A stretch of 64,000 bases of DNA, taken from Zygnema cylindricum (taxonomy: Eukaryota; Streptophyta; Zygnematophyceae; Zygnematales; Zygnemataceae). A model generated the notes under the pieces. The model worked only from the letters and a program-made list of their open reading frames with translations. It ran no database searches and had not been told where the DNA came from. The stretch's first letter is position 1; every line of letters begins with the position of its first letter. A program made the translations under genes and the position numbers. Positions 1-13,000 of this stretch are shown in pieces. The stretch spans positions 391,332 to 455,331 of the forward strand of contig JBBHKE010002380.1 in assembly GCA_037447655.1 (NCBI GenBank), given 5' to 3'.

Positions 1-440
1 AGAATGACGTGATTACTTTTGCAAAGATTTTGTGTGTGTGCAAAACTCCCAATCTAAGTTGTACAAACTAACTGTTGTTGGAACTTAAGATTTTACCAGT
101 CTTTTTTTAACATCTAAAGTTTTGTGCGGTACTCCCTTCTGCCGTTCTTTTCCTCGCATTGCTTTTGTCAAACTTTCACAATTTCTATTTTGTGGGCTCC
201 AGCATTTGTGGCAAGGTTCATGAGCATCTACAAGAAATTTCTTATCGCTAATTTTGGCTAAAGCCTCGTTGTTTTTTAAGGTACAGACATTTAACCACTT
301 GATGTCGTGTCCTGACACTTTCTTGTGCCAAAGCTGTGATAATTGAATCATCATGTACACCAAGTACATCAAAATCCACTATTCTTGCGTGCCTCAAGTT
401 TTCTTTGTTGGACATGAGCTTTAAGTACTTATTTGGTTTC

Positions 441-770
441 TGCCAGGCTGTAAACCTTAGGGATGAGGAAGTGCATGTGTGCTTCAAACAGCCTTGTTAA
501 CAAAACCTTATATGGCCTGAGTTCAAATACGTGCGAAATTGTAACCTGATTTTTTTTTTTGTCATTTGATTTTTGTTAAAATGTCTTTTTCTCATGTCAT
601 ACAAGGACTTCAATTTTTGTTTGTTATTTACCAGGCTGTAAACCTCAGAGGTGACTAAATGTACATTTGCTTTCAACAACCTTTTTAACAAAAGTGTATG
701 GCCTGAGTTCAAACGCGGGCTGAACTATAATCTCAAATAGCATTTTGTTATTTGGTTTTTGTATAACTGT
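441..770. repeat. Diverged tandem duplication, ~190-bp period
   Basis: Two copies start near 441 and 630. They share the block ccaggctgtaaacct, then a ttgttaacaaaa-like block, then atggcctgagttcaaa, in the same order and spacing, with many point differences. The copies are old; I see no coding role. Confidence 0.65.
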
Positions 771-2253
771 GTATATAAGCTGGTGTTTAACCACGGTATC
801 CTTGGGAGGCTGGAATGTTTTCTGCAGTTTTGTACCTCCAAAGAATCTCTGCAAGCAATGACAGGATTATTGAAGACAGTTATAGCCCCTTATGGGACAA
901 CAGACGAAGAACTGGATCTGTGTTAGGACTAATCCCGTGAACGTTTAGAATATGTGTATAAAACCGTTAAATGGAACTTCATAGCAAGTTTGATAGAAAC
1001 GCGCCGTCCTTCAAGCTTTTGTAGTAATTCACAAAAAAACCCAATACCATTAAGTGGGAGCCCCAGTATTTAGGCCACAGAAACGCATGTGGATAGTTAA
1101 CAAACTAAATTGTATTGGTTACTACTGCCAAACATGTAGCTATTTTCCAGCCTAGCAAATCCTTGTCATGGCACATGGATGATCCATAAAACCATTTTAT
1201 GTGAAATTCATCTTAGGTGAGGCATGAAATGGCAATTTCAAAGCATAGTTGTGAATCGTGTAAAGTGCACTGGAATCGCTACAAGCGTTCATACCATCAA
1301 TCCTGTCACTGTATTTTTTTGCCATTTGAACGCACAATAGTGTTAGTATACTGATTGTTTGTTTTATTAATACCAATTCTTTCTACGGTTCACAATTGTC
1401 GTCATTCAAACCAGATATGGAATTATGAGCACTGGAACAGTCCATATACTAATTATTTCTTAACGTTGATACTATTCACGGTGTGGTTGTGAGAATGTAC
1501 AGTTGAAACAAATGTTGGGACAACAGCTTCAATGCGATCTTTATGACGTGCCTGACTTTGTAAACCCGTTTCATTAATCTTCACTTGTTGCAAGCATGTG
1601 CTTAAGCATGAAGTTCTTTGGAAAAACTCGATGAGACGGGGTTTATTTTAAGCTCCACTTGTTACAGTATGGCAGAACATCATGTCATTGAGTTGCTTAT
1701 GTGACTTTTGTTTAACCTCTTATCGTTGTTGTTCACGGAAATGGGATGTGTATTTGGAGTGAAGTGTATTCAGCTTAAATTTAGGAGCAATGCATTCACC
1801 TTTGTCTGACGGCATTTTATCATACTAAATCATTGATGATCTATAGAAGAAGAAGCGCAAATTCAAAACTAGATTGGACTGAATTGCACTCCACCTGCAA
1901 CGCTCGACTGTGAACTATTCAACGAGGAAAATTCGAGATTATCCAAATAACGCTCACACTATAGGTGGTAGACAAATAGAAATGGTTAATTAAGCTGGGC
2001 GACTCTTGAAGGACCACGTTGCCAAGATGGCAAAGGACACAAGATAGCAGGAGAGCACATGGTTTGATATGGAAACGTGAGACCTTGGGATTTGACTTCG
2101 TAGACTCTACACCGACGTTTTTTGACGACCGCAACAGACGGACGTTCGAATAATAAGACGGATTTCCATGCACCGACAAATGGTTTTCGGAAATTTCGTC
2201 ACAACAACTTTTTGAAAAAATTGTCCAAAGTAAAAGTACTTACCTGAATAGTA

Positions 2254-2476
2254 CACCGTGTTTCGCTATGTGTTAATAACTTAATAATTTTTCCGCCACG
2301 TAAAACATTTTTTATCCGTACACAATTGTCGGATTTTCAATTTGAAACCTCCAACAAGAAGCTGAGAATTTTACCTTTCAATCGCAACCGTCAGATCCAC
2401 AATCTGACACGTGTGTATGGAGAAAAGATGTTTTAAGCGGCTAAAAAAACATTGACACTATAAGCGATTCACGGTG
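2254..2476. mobile_element. Short TA-flanked inverted-repeat element, family 1 (MITE)
   Basis: The element begins CACCGTG, ends CACGGTG, and has TA on both sides. Inside is the family-1 signature: a cgccac(g/t)taaaacat block near the left end mirrored by atgttttaag(t/c)ggc near the right, and tccgtacacaattgtcggatt mirrored by tctgacacgtgtgtatgga. So the element folds back over most of its length. There is no coding capacity. TA flanks and terminal inverted repeats fit a Tc1/mariner-type non-autonomous element; that assignment is inference. Confidence 0.75.
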
Positions 2477-2483
2477 TACTGTA

Positions 2484-3035
2484 CACCGTCAATCGCTATT
2501 AGAGTAAAGAAATAAATAGCGCAAAAAAATAATTAGTGTTATTAACACTAATCGGGAATTTTTTTTTTTTGAAAAATATATATATACTAATTAATCCCTA
2601 ACTGTAATTTGGGTTGTCCTGAATAGTAAATACCCGCCCTTTCGATGTCTACAGTAATAAATGTATTCGTACAAAATCTGACAATTCGTACGCCGTCGCG
2701 CTGTTCACACGGTCGACGGACGAACACATGAGAACGTGATTTTTTTCGACGAGTTTGCGTCTCTTTCTTCCAGTGCATATTCACATGCGTGCGCAATAAT
2801 GTTAAGTGTCTTTTTATGCCTTTGTAATTCAAAATGTACCATTTCATACGGAAATATCCTGTCCGTACGCCACACTATTTCCATAGCAGTGTACTTCCAT
2901 TATTAACGCTAATTGAAAAAAAACCTAATAATAATGAATCATGGAAAAAATAGAATTATGGATTGTATTTCGGTTTTTTTTTTTGAAAAAAGGGCACCGA
3001 ATTGGCGTTATATACTCTAATAGCGATTGACGGTG
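2484..3035. mobile_element. 552-bp TA-flanked inverted-repeat element (long family)
   Basis: It starts TA|CACCGTCAATCG at 2484, five bases after the previous element's TA, and ends CGATTGACGGTG|TA at 3035. The interior shares blocks with the element at 36599-37215, including cgacggacga, a purine-poor cgatgcga-like block, a cacgtgcg-gcgc block and ccgta-cccacactattt. It has no transposase frame, so it is probably a non-autonomous member of a longer family that uses the same ends as the short elements. A further right end of the same type (cgattcacggtg|TA) lies at 3328 without a matching left end. Confidence 0.7.
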
Positions 3036-4009
3036 TACTGTACTGTAATTTGTAGTCGCGCTAACATGTAATTGCGTAAATATTTTCCGGCATACGCGGA
3101 TGTCAAAAAAAAGCGACGGCGTACGATTTGAACAATTTCGTAAATGCACATATTTTAGTGTGGATATATTATGCGCCGAAAATTTTTACAAGCAGCTTAC
3201 AAATTAGAGTTAATGATAAATTAGAATAAAAGTTTTTTTGGAAAAAACTGAAATTCCCAATTAGCGTAAATAACGCTAATTGTTTCATTGCGCTATCTAT
3301 TTCATTACGCTAATAGCGATTCACGGTGTACTAATTAAGCTTCGCGCCTAAAATGACGACGTCATTATGTACAACATCGCGTAGACTCTATGAAGTCGGA
3401 AAAGTCCGGTGAAACCTCGGTGTGCACGGTCTACTTGTTCCGACGTTTTCACGAAAATTTTCTGGAACAGAAAAAAAGTTTTCCTCGATGTGAACAACCT
3501 ATTAGAGTCAAGACTTCAGACTCGTTTTCTGACATCCTCGGACAAGGAAGAGTACAGTGGGACAATATCTTATGCCACGTGACAGATTCTGGATGCATAA
3601 CCTGATGTATTTGTCGGCGGCTGAGAAATAAGAATCTTCTGCAAAATACCACGACGCTGCGCCGCTTCTAGTTAATGAATGACCACGTGATCACACGTGT
3701 GATATTTCAACTCACATTTTGATCGTCAGATTCGGGAATCGAAGTTTTCATCCTTCCGATTTGCCACATCAGTATCCAAGATTTGTCATTGTGATGACTC
3801 ATCGTATCACGTGGATTCTCTCCTATTGTTTTCCTCAGAGTTCAGACAGCAATAGTGTGCATCGTCGGGGCTTGTACTGTGTACGACTGTACGGCATTTA
3901 CAAGAACAAATTTGTCAAATCGACTCTGCGTGAGAAAGTTAATTTCCAGTAGAGGCGACTTTTGGAGCATTGAGGCGAGGAAAACAGCAGGCTGCGAGCA
4001 GCCATAGCC

Positions 4010-7000
4010 ATGGCGTCTTTACGCCTGTCCTTGCCAAGGTCTAAACTATTGGCCTTCAGGAAACTTTTACTTTTTTTTAAATAATTATATCGCCTGCATG
4101 AGACAATTTTCTGTTCTAGTTAGTCGACAAAACTAGCTCGATCTAGTCTTGATGGAGTGAGACTCTTTGGTTTCCGCCTTCATTTTATCAGAAAACCTAG
4201 CTAACATCTTGATGGTTTGTTTTTTCAGGTTCTCTCTTGCGTCTGGAGTACAAGAAAACTGTCAGCACGAGCCTGTGCAAGTGAGATCCTCCTACTGCCA
4301 TAATTATTAAGATTATTTCAGCTTACTCTAGCTAGGCCCTGGCTCTATTTCAATCTTTTTTCATTTGCCTGAGTATTTGTCTGTTCACTACGTCCATATA
4401 AATCATAGTTCTCACTTGCTATCTTCTAGTACTGTGCGCACTTTTGGACGTAGTCATTCAGTTTTATCTATTCTGCACAATTATTCTTTTGTCTTGTTCC
4501 TACGTCTTAGCAATACAGCTGTTCCTTGCTAGTCAGGATGTTTCTTTTAAGAACGGAGCTAATATTTCCTTGTCCATTTTGTTTTATTGAATGCAGGCAA
4601 ACTTGAGAAAAGTCACTGTGGGAAGAAGCACATGGCTTGCGGGAGAGCTTCTCACAGTCCATGGCATCAGGGGAGCACCAAAAACTTGCAGGTGATATTT
4701 TGTGTGGTTTGATGAAGTAGTGATTTTTATTTGCTCTATGCTTGTCTTCTGTACTGGAATAAACCATTGGCACATCATACTTTGACGGATTATGATGCCG
4801 ATGCATTTGAACAATCGTGTTTTCCATGCATTGTTTCTCTAAAGACAGACTCTTGCCAGCTGCATTTTACTCTTATCTAGGTTATCGATTATCAGATAAG
4901 GTTATCAATAAGATTTTCCGATAAGGTTATCGATAAAGTTGTCCAATAAGGTTATCGATTATTTGAGAAGGTCATCGATGAGATTGCCGATAACATTATT
5001 CTATAAGGTTTTTGACAGCATTTGTCACTGAAGCTTGTCTTACTGCCCTGTGCTCGGGAGAAAACTGCAGAAAAGTCAGAGGAGTGGAGGTCACAGCAGA
5101 GGTGGATGGTTCGCTTGGACAAAGTGCTCCTTCTACCGATGGATCTGTACTTTTTGCATCTCCAGGCAAAGCTACTAAGCCTACATCCAACGGGTCGGAC
5201 AAGCAGTCAGCAAGCACTGCTCTTTCAACTGAAAAATCAGATTTTTCAGTTCGTGTTGACAACGAGAGTAGTCCAGGATGTACAGTGGTGGAGTTGCAGG
5301 GAGTTCATCAAGAAGACCTCTTGGTCGATGTCACGAGCGTTTTCAGCAGTTTCAATATCAGGTTGGATTATGAGAGTAGCAATGAACACAATATCATGTG
5401 TTTTACAAAGGGCAAGCTACTTAAGGCAAGAAGGCCAATTTTAAACACAGCCAGATAGATGCCGTTTATGCAGACTTACAGAGAAATTGAACTGATTATG
5501 CATCGTAACCACGTGCTGTCTTTTGCTGGGATTAGCTCATTAGTTTTCCTGTGTTGCAATTTGCTTTACTTGTTTTTTTGGCACGTTCATGTCATGGATG
5601 TCTCTGTCCATTCTGCGAGTCCAGATTCTGAAAGTTCACTGAAGCTTGTTCTTATTTTTATTGATACTTCTTTAAAAGTCTTCCCTGCTTCCACGGTTTC
5701 CTAGTATAATGTGTCTTAAATTCGGAGTCTAGAGATTGAGTTATTTCTTTCCCCATAAAAGCTAAAACTTTTTTGAGACACGGTGTTACAGTCAGTCAGT
5801 AGACACCCTAAATGGGTCGAAAGATATATTTTGAAATAACGACTTTGGTTGTCATCGTTGTGACAAACAGTGTGAAGGAGGCACGCATCATGACTCAAGA
5901 CCAGCGAGTACTTGACGTTTTCCTTGTAGTCGATGCTGAAACACAGACGGCGATATCTATGGAGCGCAGTGTGGAGGTACAAAAAGCAATATTGAAAAAG
6001 CTTGAGAACCGCAAGCGTATCCAGACCTCCCTGGATGACCCTAAGCTGGCAGAGCAGGTAAGAACACTCATTCATATGAAACATTTATCCATTTATTCAA
6101 TTTGATAGAGCTGTCTCTGAAGCCATTTGAGGGTATGAAATTTATATGATAATGCTGTTGTAGAAGTTGGAGAGTGGTGTTGGAAGGAGGGAGAGCGCAT
6201 AAGTGGTGGAAGACATATGGGCTCTTTCTATGTATGTGTGTGGAGGCTACTGAGTCTGCTAGTCTGGAGTACGCATTCATTTTTTGCACAATAACAGAAT
6301 CTGCTTATAAAACTTTTTGTTTTCCAACTCACGTGAACTTGGAAACTGAAACATGGGTCAATGTCAGATAAGACATTGCGCTTCTGATTTTCATGGCAGG
6401 AGAAGGTAGTTTTCCATCATCTATCTTTTTGAAGTATGTATTTGCACTTATTGACCTCTCATATGTGGCCTGTCAAACCCTTCAGCCTCTGGTTAATTCA
6501 CATGCTCTCAAACTCTCAGGAGTTCTGGTACCGAGTTAGAGAATAAATGCGCATACTACAGAGTTATGATAGTAAATGCTAAATCTATGCATGATGTATC
6601 ATTGTATCGTTCTCTATAAAACAGTTCTCTAAAATTTCTATAAAATTAGTGGCGAGACTAAGTCCAGGCAGACACCTCATTTCTAGTTTGTGATGGTCTT
6701 GTAGTGTATTTTTCTCCTCAGTCTTTTGCAGCCATCATTGTCATCTTTATCGTCCTCATGTGTCAAAATCAACATCGTAATTACTTCGGCATTCTTGACA
6801 TTAAAAATCTTGATGCTGTCAATCACTTAAGCCAGGAGAATTTTGCTACACGGTGCAAAAATTCGTTAGTAATATAAAGAAATTATTAGGGTGGGGTTTA
6901 AGCTAATTTTATTAGTTCTAATTTAGTTCCGAATGACGTGGCTGATTCTGAATCGTTTAAGGAATTAGTGTCAAGAAAAAAAATTCGAGTCATTGATACT

Positions 7001-10000
7001 ATTATAGGTTGGAGGTGTAAAATTTAGGGGCACCGATATTGTGTCATCGACGCTAATATCGATAGGTGGTGTACATTGCTATGCTAATAGTGAGCCAGGC
7101 AAGAGTCTGTAATGTAAAAACGGGGCTGAATGGTTGAGTGTACTGTAATATAGTTCATACCATGTGATTCACGGCATACAGTAAATCATGTGAATAAGGA
7201 GTCACCACGAATTGTCGCACTTCTTTCTGATGGTGGTCAGCCATTTATTATAATTTAGTTAAACACCGAAAAAATTGATGGATATAGAATATAGGTGCTT
7301 TTTATAGGTGTGTAATAAAATTGTCTCCTAATAAAATTAGACAATTGTTGTCGGCAATTGTTTAAGTATAATGTAGAAGAATTGTATCAGAACAGGATAT
7401 TCCTATGTCATCCTTTTTTGATTAGCAGCTTTGACTCTAGAAACTGTTGCGGACATGTTCTAATTATTGAGTAGTAGAGCTTCCAGTTTGAATATTTGTA
7501 GCTCAAGGCATGTTTGTAGCACATTGCAATCCTTGAAATTTTTGAAGTAACTTGGAGGTCACGAGGGGTTCCTCCCGGAAGTGGGCTATGGACCGCTTAC
7601 CAATTAGTTTACACTTCCACAATGGAATTAGGCAATGTTCAACTCTACATGTTGTATATCTTAGTTTTTCTCAAGTTCCTTAAGAAGTTGATGTTGCTCG
7701 GTAAAGTTGAGGCAACGCCAAAGTTTTAACCGTTTTATGGTGATAGGCATTTCGTTTAATTTTCTCACTGAATCAGTGCATTCACTGGGGTTAAAACCCC
7801 TTGGCTTGTGAAAGTGCCAACCTACAGTGTGATTGCCATCATGGTATTTGCTTCATTAACTGTTTTCTATCTCCACTTTTCTGACTTTTTGTGAATCCTA
7901 CCATCTGTTCTCACCAGGAAACTTTTCTTTTGGAGCTTATGGAGAAGGTCGTTGCTGCATATGGTGACTCAGCTGTGGTAGAGTCGGTAAGTATGATGTT
8001 TCAATTAGGTATTCATAAATTATAGCAAGCACCTTGGGGACAACCTTGTCTGTGCTGGTTACCAAGAAGGTGCTCATAAGAAGTACAAGTACGGACTCTT
8101 GTTTTGTGTGTTTGGCTCTGTTGTAGTGGGCTCGATGAGAAATCTTTTCCACATTCGAACAATTTTTTTACAGATGTTCTAATGTATGGTGACAGGCCAA
8201 ATTCTTGCAAAAAGGCTTCAAGGCACTTAGAGACAAAGAAAACCCGAGGAAGCGTGCAGAGCTCTTGCGTTACATTGAGAAAATGGATGTTTCCACTGTG
8301 AGGCCCACTTACCCATGCAGGACCTCTGTCTGTGATTGATATACTTGCTCATTGGCGATATTTTTGGATGTTTTGTGCAAAGTAGGAAGTTTTTCCTGAT
8401 TCGTTTAGACTGATTGGAGTCACTACAATTCCTACGATGGTTTCCTACTGGTAAATCATCGATTGTTGTTCGTTTTTGCCACTTTTCGACACTTCTGTCT
8501 ACTCTCTCTTCAATCACACTGTTTTCCCTCTGATCCATTGTGGTTCTGGCTCTCTCCCCTCACACACGGACGTACGCTTTCTCCCTTTGCACATGGCTGT
8601 ACCCTCTCCCCTCCCACATGGCCATACTCTCTCTCACCTCACACATAGTGTACTCTCTCTCCCCCCTCACACTTGGCCGTACTTTCTCTGGTTGATTGCA
8701 GACCACAGGTGTGGTTCGCTTGTACTATCTCTACTCCTCTCTTCTCAATGTTGTCGATGAGGCCCATGCCCATCGTAAAAGGAGAGAACAAGTTTGGGCC
8801 TCTCGAAGCGCGACACCTCTGTGGTATGCTTCCTTTGATCACACATTCCGTATGTTCCGGAAGGCAGACGTGGGTCCCAAGGAGCTTCAAAAGTTGCTTG
8901 ATAAAATAGAGGTGTGTTTATCGCCTGCCTACATTTGTAAAAGTCTGGGTTCAGACCAATTTGATATTTCTTGTAAAACTAATGGTTGTGACTGATACAC
9001 TTGTGTTTCACGGTTCACTAATGAAGTGCTTTCCGTAGGACCGACGGTTAACAAGAGTGTCAGGTAATGGTAGTGGCTGAAAAACTTAATTAGGCTAGAA
9101 TTTTGGACTAGACACTTACACTGGTCATTACAAGTGTGATTTTGTGGATCAAGTGAAAGTACACAACTAGGAAACATGCATGATTTTTACCAAGGCACTT
9201 GAAATAGCATATTATGCGAATCCATGGTTTTGTGAGTTATTGGAAACTATTTCAATGTAGTTTTGCTTACAGTTGATACATGTGTGTTCTAGTTATGGGA
9301 GTCTTCACTGTTTTCAATCAAACATGCATGCTCACTTTACATTGTAGATCTTCTTTTGGTCATGCCTGGTGAAGGAGGAACTGCCCGTGGTTCCCTAACA
9401 GTGCTTTAATCTTTATGTTGGTCTGCAGTATACTCCTGTCTTTACAGCACACCCCACAGAAGCACGACGCCGTGAAGTGCTCAAGTGCCTCCATCGAATC
9501 TTCCTTCTATGTTCAGAACGAGAGGTAGGCTAGGGAATTTTGGCAGTTGGTGTGTAAAACTACAGGAAATGATGGAAGCCGTCTGGTTTTACTTTTCTTG
9601 CAGCAATCTTCATTTCTACCATATGCAGATTTGCAAGATACACCGTGAATTGTTATTAGCATTTATAAAACTTTTGTTTGCTCTTGAACATGAAACAGAG
9701 CTAAAAATACTAGTTTTTTTCTTAACAATAAACCGGTAAACGGTCCAAGGTCGTCTACGTTGCTTGGAACTAAATTTGAAATAATAACACAACTCTTCCT
9801 ACACTGTAAATTTTTTAATGCTAAAACGATTGACGGTGTACTGGCAGAGCAAAACTGTGCATTTCAGAGATATTTTGGAAAACACATTTGAGTTGTATTT
9901 GCAGGGTGCAACTACGATTGAATCGTATACCCAGAATTTTGAACTTCAAATCACTTAGAAACACGATGATGTTCATGAACAAAATGTTAAATCTATATTT

Positions 10001-13000
10001 CAATGTACGAAAAGTTACATCACAACAGTACAAATGGCCAGCAACTAGTTTCAACTCTCATAAGGAATGCAAAGCATTAAAATTTTGTCAATGTAGTAGA
10101 ATATACGTGTTCTGCTATAGTGTTTGTTCTCATGCTCATACGGCACAAATGGACATAACCGTCAGAAAAACAAAATTAAGCTATCAAAATTTCTTCTGAA
10201 CTGCCTGGAATTGTAGACGCCAATGTTAGTGTCGTTGACGACATGTGCGTGGAACGCAGTACCATACTTTCAAGTCAACCTATATATATTCCCAACTATT
10301 GTAGTTCAACCTTCAGAATAATTTAACTGTGAAAATTCAAATCCTAAACAAAAAAGGATAAAAATGTTGAACCATGAGGTCTTATTCAATTTCTGGATAA
10401 TGCGGCTTTTTTAAAAGAAAATTGAGGCACCTGTAGAGTTTTCCTGCTTGGAATATGAATTCGTGGAGGTGTACATTGTCCTTCTGCAGGATCCCCGACT
10501 GAGTTTCGCCCAGCGTGCAGAACTTAATTCTGAAGTGGAAGCTGAGGTGAGACTATGTTTTTTGCTGTAGTTACTTACTTTTCATATCCACATGACTTCT
10601 TTATGTGGTAAGACTTTCTTAACTAATATATATTTTTGGTCGCACTTTCACTTGGACGTCATTGCCTGCATCTGGCGTTACTTTTATGATTTTTCCATCA
10701 AGAGCTAGATTTCTTGAATCTGTAAGTTGTGTTTGTTGTCCAAGAGTGTTTATTTCTGTAAAAAATTGTTTTGTTCTTGTGCTCAAGAGTGGTTTAAGGA
10801 GGCTTGATGTGTCAGATTGAGGTCCTCTGGCGTACTGATGAAATGCGGGTTCGTAAGCCTTCAGTCCTCGAGGAGGTTTTAACCGGGCTCGATTATTTTC
10901 GACTATCTCTATTTGATGCTGTTTGTACCACTTATCGCTATGCAGAAAACTCTCTTTTGGTGAGACTTTTCCTTAAAGATATTTGTTTATGTTTTTATTG
11001 AATAAACTGTGTAGCACAGAAGCCAAAAACAGCATGAAAAGCAACCACACGTATTCTGCATCAGGATTATTTTTCTTCTGTGGTTTGGAGCAATTGTCGA
11101 TTCAAAACTTTCTAACTGAAATTTTGTGATCTATGACTTGCAGCATGTTTATCCCAGTGCGGGATTGAAATTACCTAGCTTTATTAAATTTGGTTCCTGG
11201 ATTGGTGGTGATCGCGACGGTAATCCTTTTGGTGAGCTGCCGATGACTATTTTTTTGCAATAACCTACTTGATCATCATTTATTAAAATTTCCTTTCATC
11301 AGCCACGATTCGATCCCGTCCAAGAATAATATTTAATCTGCCTTGCTATTGGCCGATGTCATTCTCATTTTCTATTTTTCGCTTATTCAACTAAATCTCA
11401 GAGCCTCTGATTTGTGCGGTTTGCCATGACTAAATGGTAAAACAAGCGTCCAATTTTTTGTCTCGTGTAGTCAGCAAGTTTTCATCCTTAGCAAAGTTTC
11501 TTTTTAGCAAATAAGTTTGTTTTACACTTTCGCCATATTGTGACACCCGAGTTCTGCTTTTATACTTGCCTGGCAATTCTGTACAGTGCTTCCGGAAACT
11601 ACAGAAATGGCAGCCCTGGTCTCAAGTCGCCTCATTCTAGCGGAATATATCGGGCGTTGCAAAAAATGCGAGGTAAATTTGAACTTCGCCGAAAACAGTG
11701 TTAAAACAGCAGTGGTAACAGTGTTAAACGCAACAGCAACAATACACAACACAAAACACAGCTACAACAACAACTACTACAACAGTGAATAGAGTCAGGC
11801 TTCAGTAAATTGTGTGTTTATGTGAGGAAAAACCAGCTAGTCCTACTTAAAAGTCAACTTTTCCACAAAATTTGTGTTTATTTCTTCTGTTTCTTTATAT
11901 GCCGGAAGAGGAAGGTCTCTGAGGATGTGGCTTGGTTCAGAAAGTCAGAATATGTCATTGACGAAATTGTGTAATTGCTGAGATAATACTTGTTGGTATT
12001 AACTACCAGCACAGGAACCCTTCCCTTCTGGTTTTTGTTGGGATGACAGGAAACTCTCACACATTCACTGCTTATTTGTAATGTCAGCCCTGAGCTCCTT
12101 GATTCTTTGAAAAAGGACAAAGAGATGCTCGAAAAAGTTCCAGCGGCTCGACCAGAGCTTATGCTGTTTGAGCATGTAAGTGAACAAGAAAACTGAAGTA
12201 CAACCTATCCACTTAGAGGTGGATGTTGCCCAGGAAGAGTTTGAAGTTCCGATTTTATCTAGAAGAAATGACTGTCAATTGTCCCAGTTGTTAATCGGTA
12301 GTTTTTTTCATGGAAGCTTGTATGATGCTGTTATCTCAACTTAAAGCACTATCGCTGTTAGAGTTAATCACACTAGTTCGAGGGGGTGTTTTTTGACCGA
12401 AAATCATAAACTAGTCAAAAAAATAAACTATTTAGTTAAGTGACCTGTATCGAGCCATGTTGCAAAATAGAGTTTACTGTCGGTAATTCTAATCAAGTGT
12501 TAATGCCAATAATTCACTAACTCAAATGGCTATAGAGGGTGTAGTCTCGCATTAAGGTGCCTTTGTTATGAAGGTGCCTTTGTCTTGATTGCTTAAGTAA
12601 TCCTGAATTAGAAGCAGTGGCTAAAAGTTAATTAGTGTCGGCGGATTGTCTTCGAGCAGGAGCCCTACCGCCTGAAGTTGCGAGCAATGAGGCATCGCCT
12701 CGAACAGAATATCCGTAGAGTAAATTCATATCTGCGAAGTTTCAGCGATTTTGCATTGGAGGTTAGTGTCCTTCTCTCTCAGCATCCCTACTTTTGAGAC
12801 GTTGTTGGATGTCTTCTTCATTCATTGACCACATTTTTTCTTTTGTATCCGGCCAGTATATTTATGTTGTTTTCAACAAACCCATACAAGGTCTGTGGTG
12901 ATGAAGCAGCATGATGGTGTAGCTCGCTATGTTTACAAGCTGAATTTATTGTCAAAAATTAGTTAGTCTTCCTTCAACCTTACGTTTTTTTTTACGCCTC

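Larger units (their letters stand above)
1..4009. other. Non-coding 5' flank of the ACT-PEPC gene
   Basis: I find no recognisable gene here. Short open frames on both strands look like chance frames: no family motifs and no convincing splice context. The stretch holds a diverged tandem duplication (441-770), two complete transposon-like elements (2254-2476 and 2484-3035) and a further right end near 3328. The last 600 bases before 4010 should contain the promoter and 5' UTR of the ACT-PEPC gene, but I see no clear core promoter motif. Confidence 0.6.

Noticed and set aside
5459-5704. Plus-strand 81-codon frame with hydrophobic runs
   Set aside because: It lies wholly within intron 4 of the ACT-PEPC model and has no start or splice support.
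12092-12093. Acceptor aatgtcag at about 12092 for PEPC exon 14
   Set aside because: Using it brings an immediate TGA; the upstream acceptor at 12049 keeps frame and restores the expected VSPELLDSL block.
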